NCBI GenBank assembly: GCA_004298115.1
Contig: SCRJ01000170.1
Location: 1-57,919 of the forward strand
Origin: Acidobacteriota bacterium
GTDB taxonomy: Bacteria; Acidobacteriota; Thermoanaerobaculia; Thermoanaerobaculales; Thermoanaerobaculaceae
Reading direction: 5' to 3'
Length of the DNA stretch: 57,919 nucleotides
In this document: one piece after another, positions 56,065 through 57,919 of the stretch
How the letters are laid out: every line of letters starts with the position of its first letter
Position numbering within the stretch: the first letter of the stretch is position 1
Program-made: the position numbers and the translations under genes
The notes under the pieces: model-generated
Seen by the model: only the letters and a program-made list of their open reading frames with translations
The model's database searches: none
What the model was told of the DNA's origin: nothing

Positions 56065-56847
56065 CTACTTCTTGTCGGCGACGAGGGACTTGACGCCGGC
56101 CTTCTCGAGCCGGTGGTCGAGGACGGCGCGCTGGGCGGCGAACGCTTTCTCCAGCCCGCTCTCGGCGAGGTCGAGCAGCGTGTCGAGCTCCCGGCGGGAG
56201 TACGGCTCGCGCTCGGCCGTGCCCTGGACCTCGACGATCCCCTTGCGCGACGTGCCCACGAGGTTGAGGTCCACCGCGGCGCGCGAGTCTTCGGCGTAGG
56301 CGAGGTCGAGCAGCGGCCGCCCGGCCACGATCCCGACCGAAACCGCCGCGAGCTGGTCGCGCACCGGCCACTCCTTGAGCGCCTTCCTCTCCTTGAGGTG
56401 GAGCAGGGCGAGCACGACCGCGACGAACGCGCCGGTGATCGCGGTGGTGCGGGTGCCGCCGTCGGCCTGGAGGACGTCGCAGTCCACCATCAAGGTGCGC
56501 TCGCCCAGCAGCCCCATGTCGAGCGAGGCGCGCAGCGAGCGCCCGATCAGGCGCTGGATCTCGGCGGAGCGGCCCGAGATCGAGCCGCGGGTGGACTCGC
56601 GCGGGCTGCGCTCTTCGGTGGCGCGGGGCAGCATCGCGTACTCCGAGGTCAGCCACCCCTCGCCGGTGTCGCGCAGGAACGGCGGCACGCGTCCCTCCAC
56701 CGTCACGTTGCACACCACGACGGTGTCGCCGGCGCGCGCCAGGACGCTTCCCTCCGGGTACTTCACGAAATCGAGGGTGAGCTGCATCGGACGGGGTTCG
56801 TCGTCGCGCCGCCCGTCCCGGCGCTCGAAGCTCGCTGCGTTGACCAC
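56065..56847 (-). CDS. rph: Ribonuclease PH
   Basis: Phosphorolytic 3'-5' exonuclease that trims tRNA ends. The 260-aa product begins [40 protein letters not shown], the classic RNase PH start, and has [39 protein letters not shown], which contains the phosphate- and metal-binding residues. GTG 56847 is chosen because it directly precedes the conserved start; GGAGGT lies 3 bases before it, closer than usual. The tRNA cluster follows in the same direction, fitting its role. The 241-base gap to murI shows no gene. Confidence 0.95.
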   Translation of the reverse strand: MVNAASFERRDGRRDDEPRPMQLTLDFVKYPEGSVLARAGDTVVVCNVTVEGRVPPFLRDTGEGWLTSEYAMLPRATEERSPRESTRGSISGRSAEIQRLIGRSLRASLDMGLLGERTLMVDCDVLQADGGTRTTAITGAFVAVVLALLHLKERKALKEWPVRDQLAAVSVGIVAGRPLLDLAYAEDSRAAVDLNLVGTSRKGIVEVQGTAEREPYSRRELDTLLDLAESGLEKAFAAQRAVLDHRLEKAGVKSLVADKK

Positions 56848-57088
56848 GTGACCTCCACTCGCAGGCAGGGTAGTCGCACGCGGAGTTTTCGACAACCTCG
56901 GGCGGGCCACCGCTGGAGGTCTCATCGGATGTGAGGCGTGCCCGCCGGGTGCGCCGTCGTTGGTCTTCAAAGTAGGGCCGGCCTTTGCGGCCGCCCGCGA
57001 GTCAGAGGAGACATGGGCGATGACATCACGGGCGGAGACAGGGTTTGCCCCTGCATTTCAGCCGTGCCGGGCCACCTGCCGGCCGTGG

Positions 57089-57883
57089 TCAGTCGGGGAG
57101 GTCGACGAGCTCGAGGTTGACGGCGGTGTCCGGCAGGATCAGGCGGGCGATGCGGTCGATGCGGGCGGCGGCGTCGGTGACGAGCAGGCGCACGCCGCCG
57201 CCGCTCCCGGCCAGCTCGCGGCGCGCCACCAGCGCCTCCACCTCCGCGGCGACGGCCTCGGCGGAGTCCACCAGCCGCACGTCATCGCCGACCGCGGCCG
57301 CGATCGCCGGCCGCAGCAGCGGGTAGTGCGTGCACCCCAGGATCAGGGTGTCGACGCGGCCGCGGGCGAACGGCTCGAGGTAGAGAGCCGCGACCTCCCG
57401 GGTGACCGGGTGGTCCCACCACCCTTCCTCGGCGAGCGGCACGAACAGCGGGCACGCCCGCGCCACGACGTCGATCTCGGGATCGAGCGCGCGCAGCGCC
57501 CGCCCGTAGGCGCCCGAGGCGACCGTGGACTCGGTGCCGATGACGCCCACCCGCCCGTGGGTCACGGCGAGCGCGGTGCGGGCGCCCGGCGCGACCACGC
57601 CGACCACCGGGACCTCCATCGCCTCCTCGAGCGCCGGCAGCGCCGACGCGGACACCGTGTTGCAGGCGACGACCAGGAGCTTGGCGTCGTGGCCCGCGAG
57701 GAAGCCGGCGGCGCGCACCGCGTAGCGCACGACGGTCTCGGCGGACTTCGTGCCGTACGGGAGCCGCGCGGTGTCACCGAGGTAGACGAAGCGCTCGGCG
57801 GGCAGCCGGCGCCGCAAGGCGGCGAGCACCGTCAGACCGCCGATCCCCGAGTCGAAGATCGCGATCGGCCGCGCGTCGGTCAC
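57089..57883 (-). CDS. murI: Glutamate racemase
   Basis: Makes D-glutamate for peptidoglycan. The 264-aa product has IAIFDSGIGGLTVL (residues 7-20, catalytic-site Asp11 and Ser12), LPYGTKS, VVACNTVSASALPAL with the first catalytic Cys74, and LILGCTHYPLL with the second, Cys184. Length is normal. The start is GTG 57883, 23 genomic bases before the contig end; no ribosome site can be judged with confidence because so little upstream DNA is present. Confidence 0.96.
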   Translation of the reverse strand: MTDARPIAIFDSGIGGLTVLAALRRRLPAERFVYLGDTARLPYGTKSAETVVRYAVRAAGFLAGHDAKLLVVACNTVSASALPALEEAMEVPVVGVVAPGARTALAVTHGRVGVIGTESTVASGAYGRALRALDPEIDVVARACPLFVPLAEEGWWDHPVTREVAALYLEPFARGRVDTLILGCTHYPLLRPAIAAAVGDDVRLVDSAEAVAAEVEALVARRELAGSGGGVRLLVTDAAARIDRIARLILPDTAVNLELVDLPD

Positions 57884-57906
57884 GGGGCCACCAGCTCGGG
57901 GTTGGG

Positions 57907-57919
57907 AGATCGGAAGAGC
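57907..57919. other. Illumina adapter remnant at contig end
   Basis: The final 13 bases, AGATCGGAAGAGC, equal the start of the standard Illumina TruSeq adapter. They are almost certainly not genomic, so the contig truly ends near 57906. Confidence 0.93.

Noticed and set aside
57013-57120. 35-codon plus-strand ORF with an AGAGGAG upstream
   Set aside because: Spacing to the ATG is only about 2 bases, the sequence overlaps the murI 3' end, and no family is visible.

Overview
This is a very GC-rich 57.9-kb bacterial chromosomal segment with tightly packed housekeeping genes on both strands. There is no phage, transposase, plasmid gene or CRISPR array. Envelope genes (beta-barrel-like proteins, a lipoprotein, Sec signal peptides) point to a diderm. 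The LysW lysine pathway, pyrK-pyrD-pyrF, many TPR/DUF3857/propeller proteins and a CadC-like TPR regulator resemble what I would expect from Acidobacteriota (Thermoanaerobaculia/Holophagae-like), but that placement is inference. The last 13 bases equal the common Illumina adapter start, so the right edge is a contig end carrying non-genomic bases.

Layout. 1-4.6 kb: a dispersed hairpin repeat, then on the minus strand pyrK-pyrD-pyrF, trxB, an A-type Fe-S carrier and def. 4.6-15.3 kb: a membrane phosphodiesterase-like protein, a secreted S9 peptidase, mscL with a zinc-ribbon tail, a DUF481 barrel, an M50 protease with CBS domains, a second barrel-like protein, a GT39-like membrane protein and small genes. 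15.4-28.8 kb: a 1221-aa DUF748/AsmA-like protein, a small exported protein, a two-propeller/Y_Y_Y/SpoIIE phosphatase, a cytidylate-kinase-like protein, a GT4 glycosyltransferase and a DUF3857-transglutaminase-TPR protein. 28.9-38.2 kb: DUF3311 plus sodium:solute symporter plus M20D hydrolase, a kinase-like protein, a minus-strand envelope operon (lipoprotein, 40-aa membrane peptide, barrel, 5'-nucleotidase) and a CadC-like TPR regulator.

39.0-45.6 kb is the most interesting block: an ACT-domain protein divergent from lysW, homocitrate-synthase-like gene, lysX, lysY, a class II glutamine amidotransferase, lysZ and lysJ, all tightly overlapping. No lysK is present. The amidotransferase belongs to the fold used by EgtC to cut a gamma-glutamyl amide bond, so it is a good candidate for releasing lysine (or ornithine) from LysW. 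45.8-55.4 kb: an alpha/beta hydrolase, a PIG-V-like membrane protein, fur-katG, two tandem paralogous methyltransferases that share a duplicated promoter region, and a secreted gamma-glutamyltransferase. 55.5-57.9 kb: four tRNA genes (Pro-TGG, Arg-TCT, His-GTG, Arg-CCG), rph and murI.

Recurring theme: at least seven genes have a -10-like hexamer only 6-15 bases before the start codon and no Shine-Dalgarno sequence, suggesting common leaderless transcription. No gene-free stretch exceeds 300 bases; the longest (25187-25466, 280 bases) shows nothing I can name.
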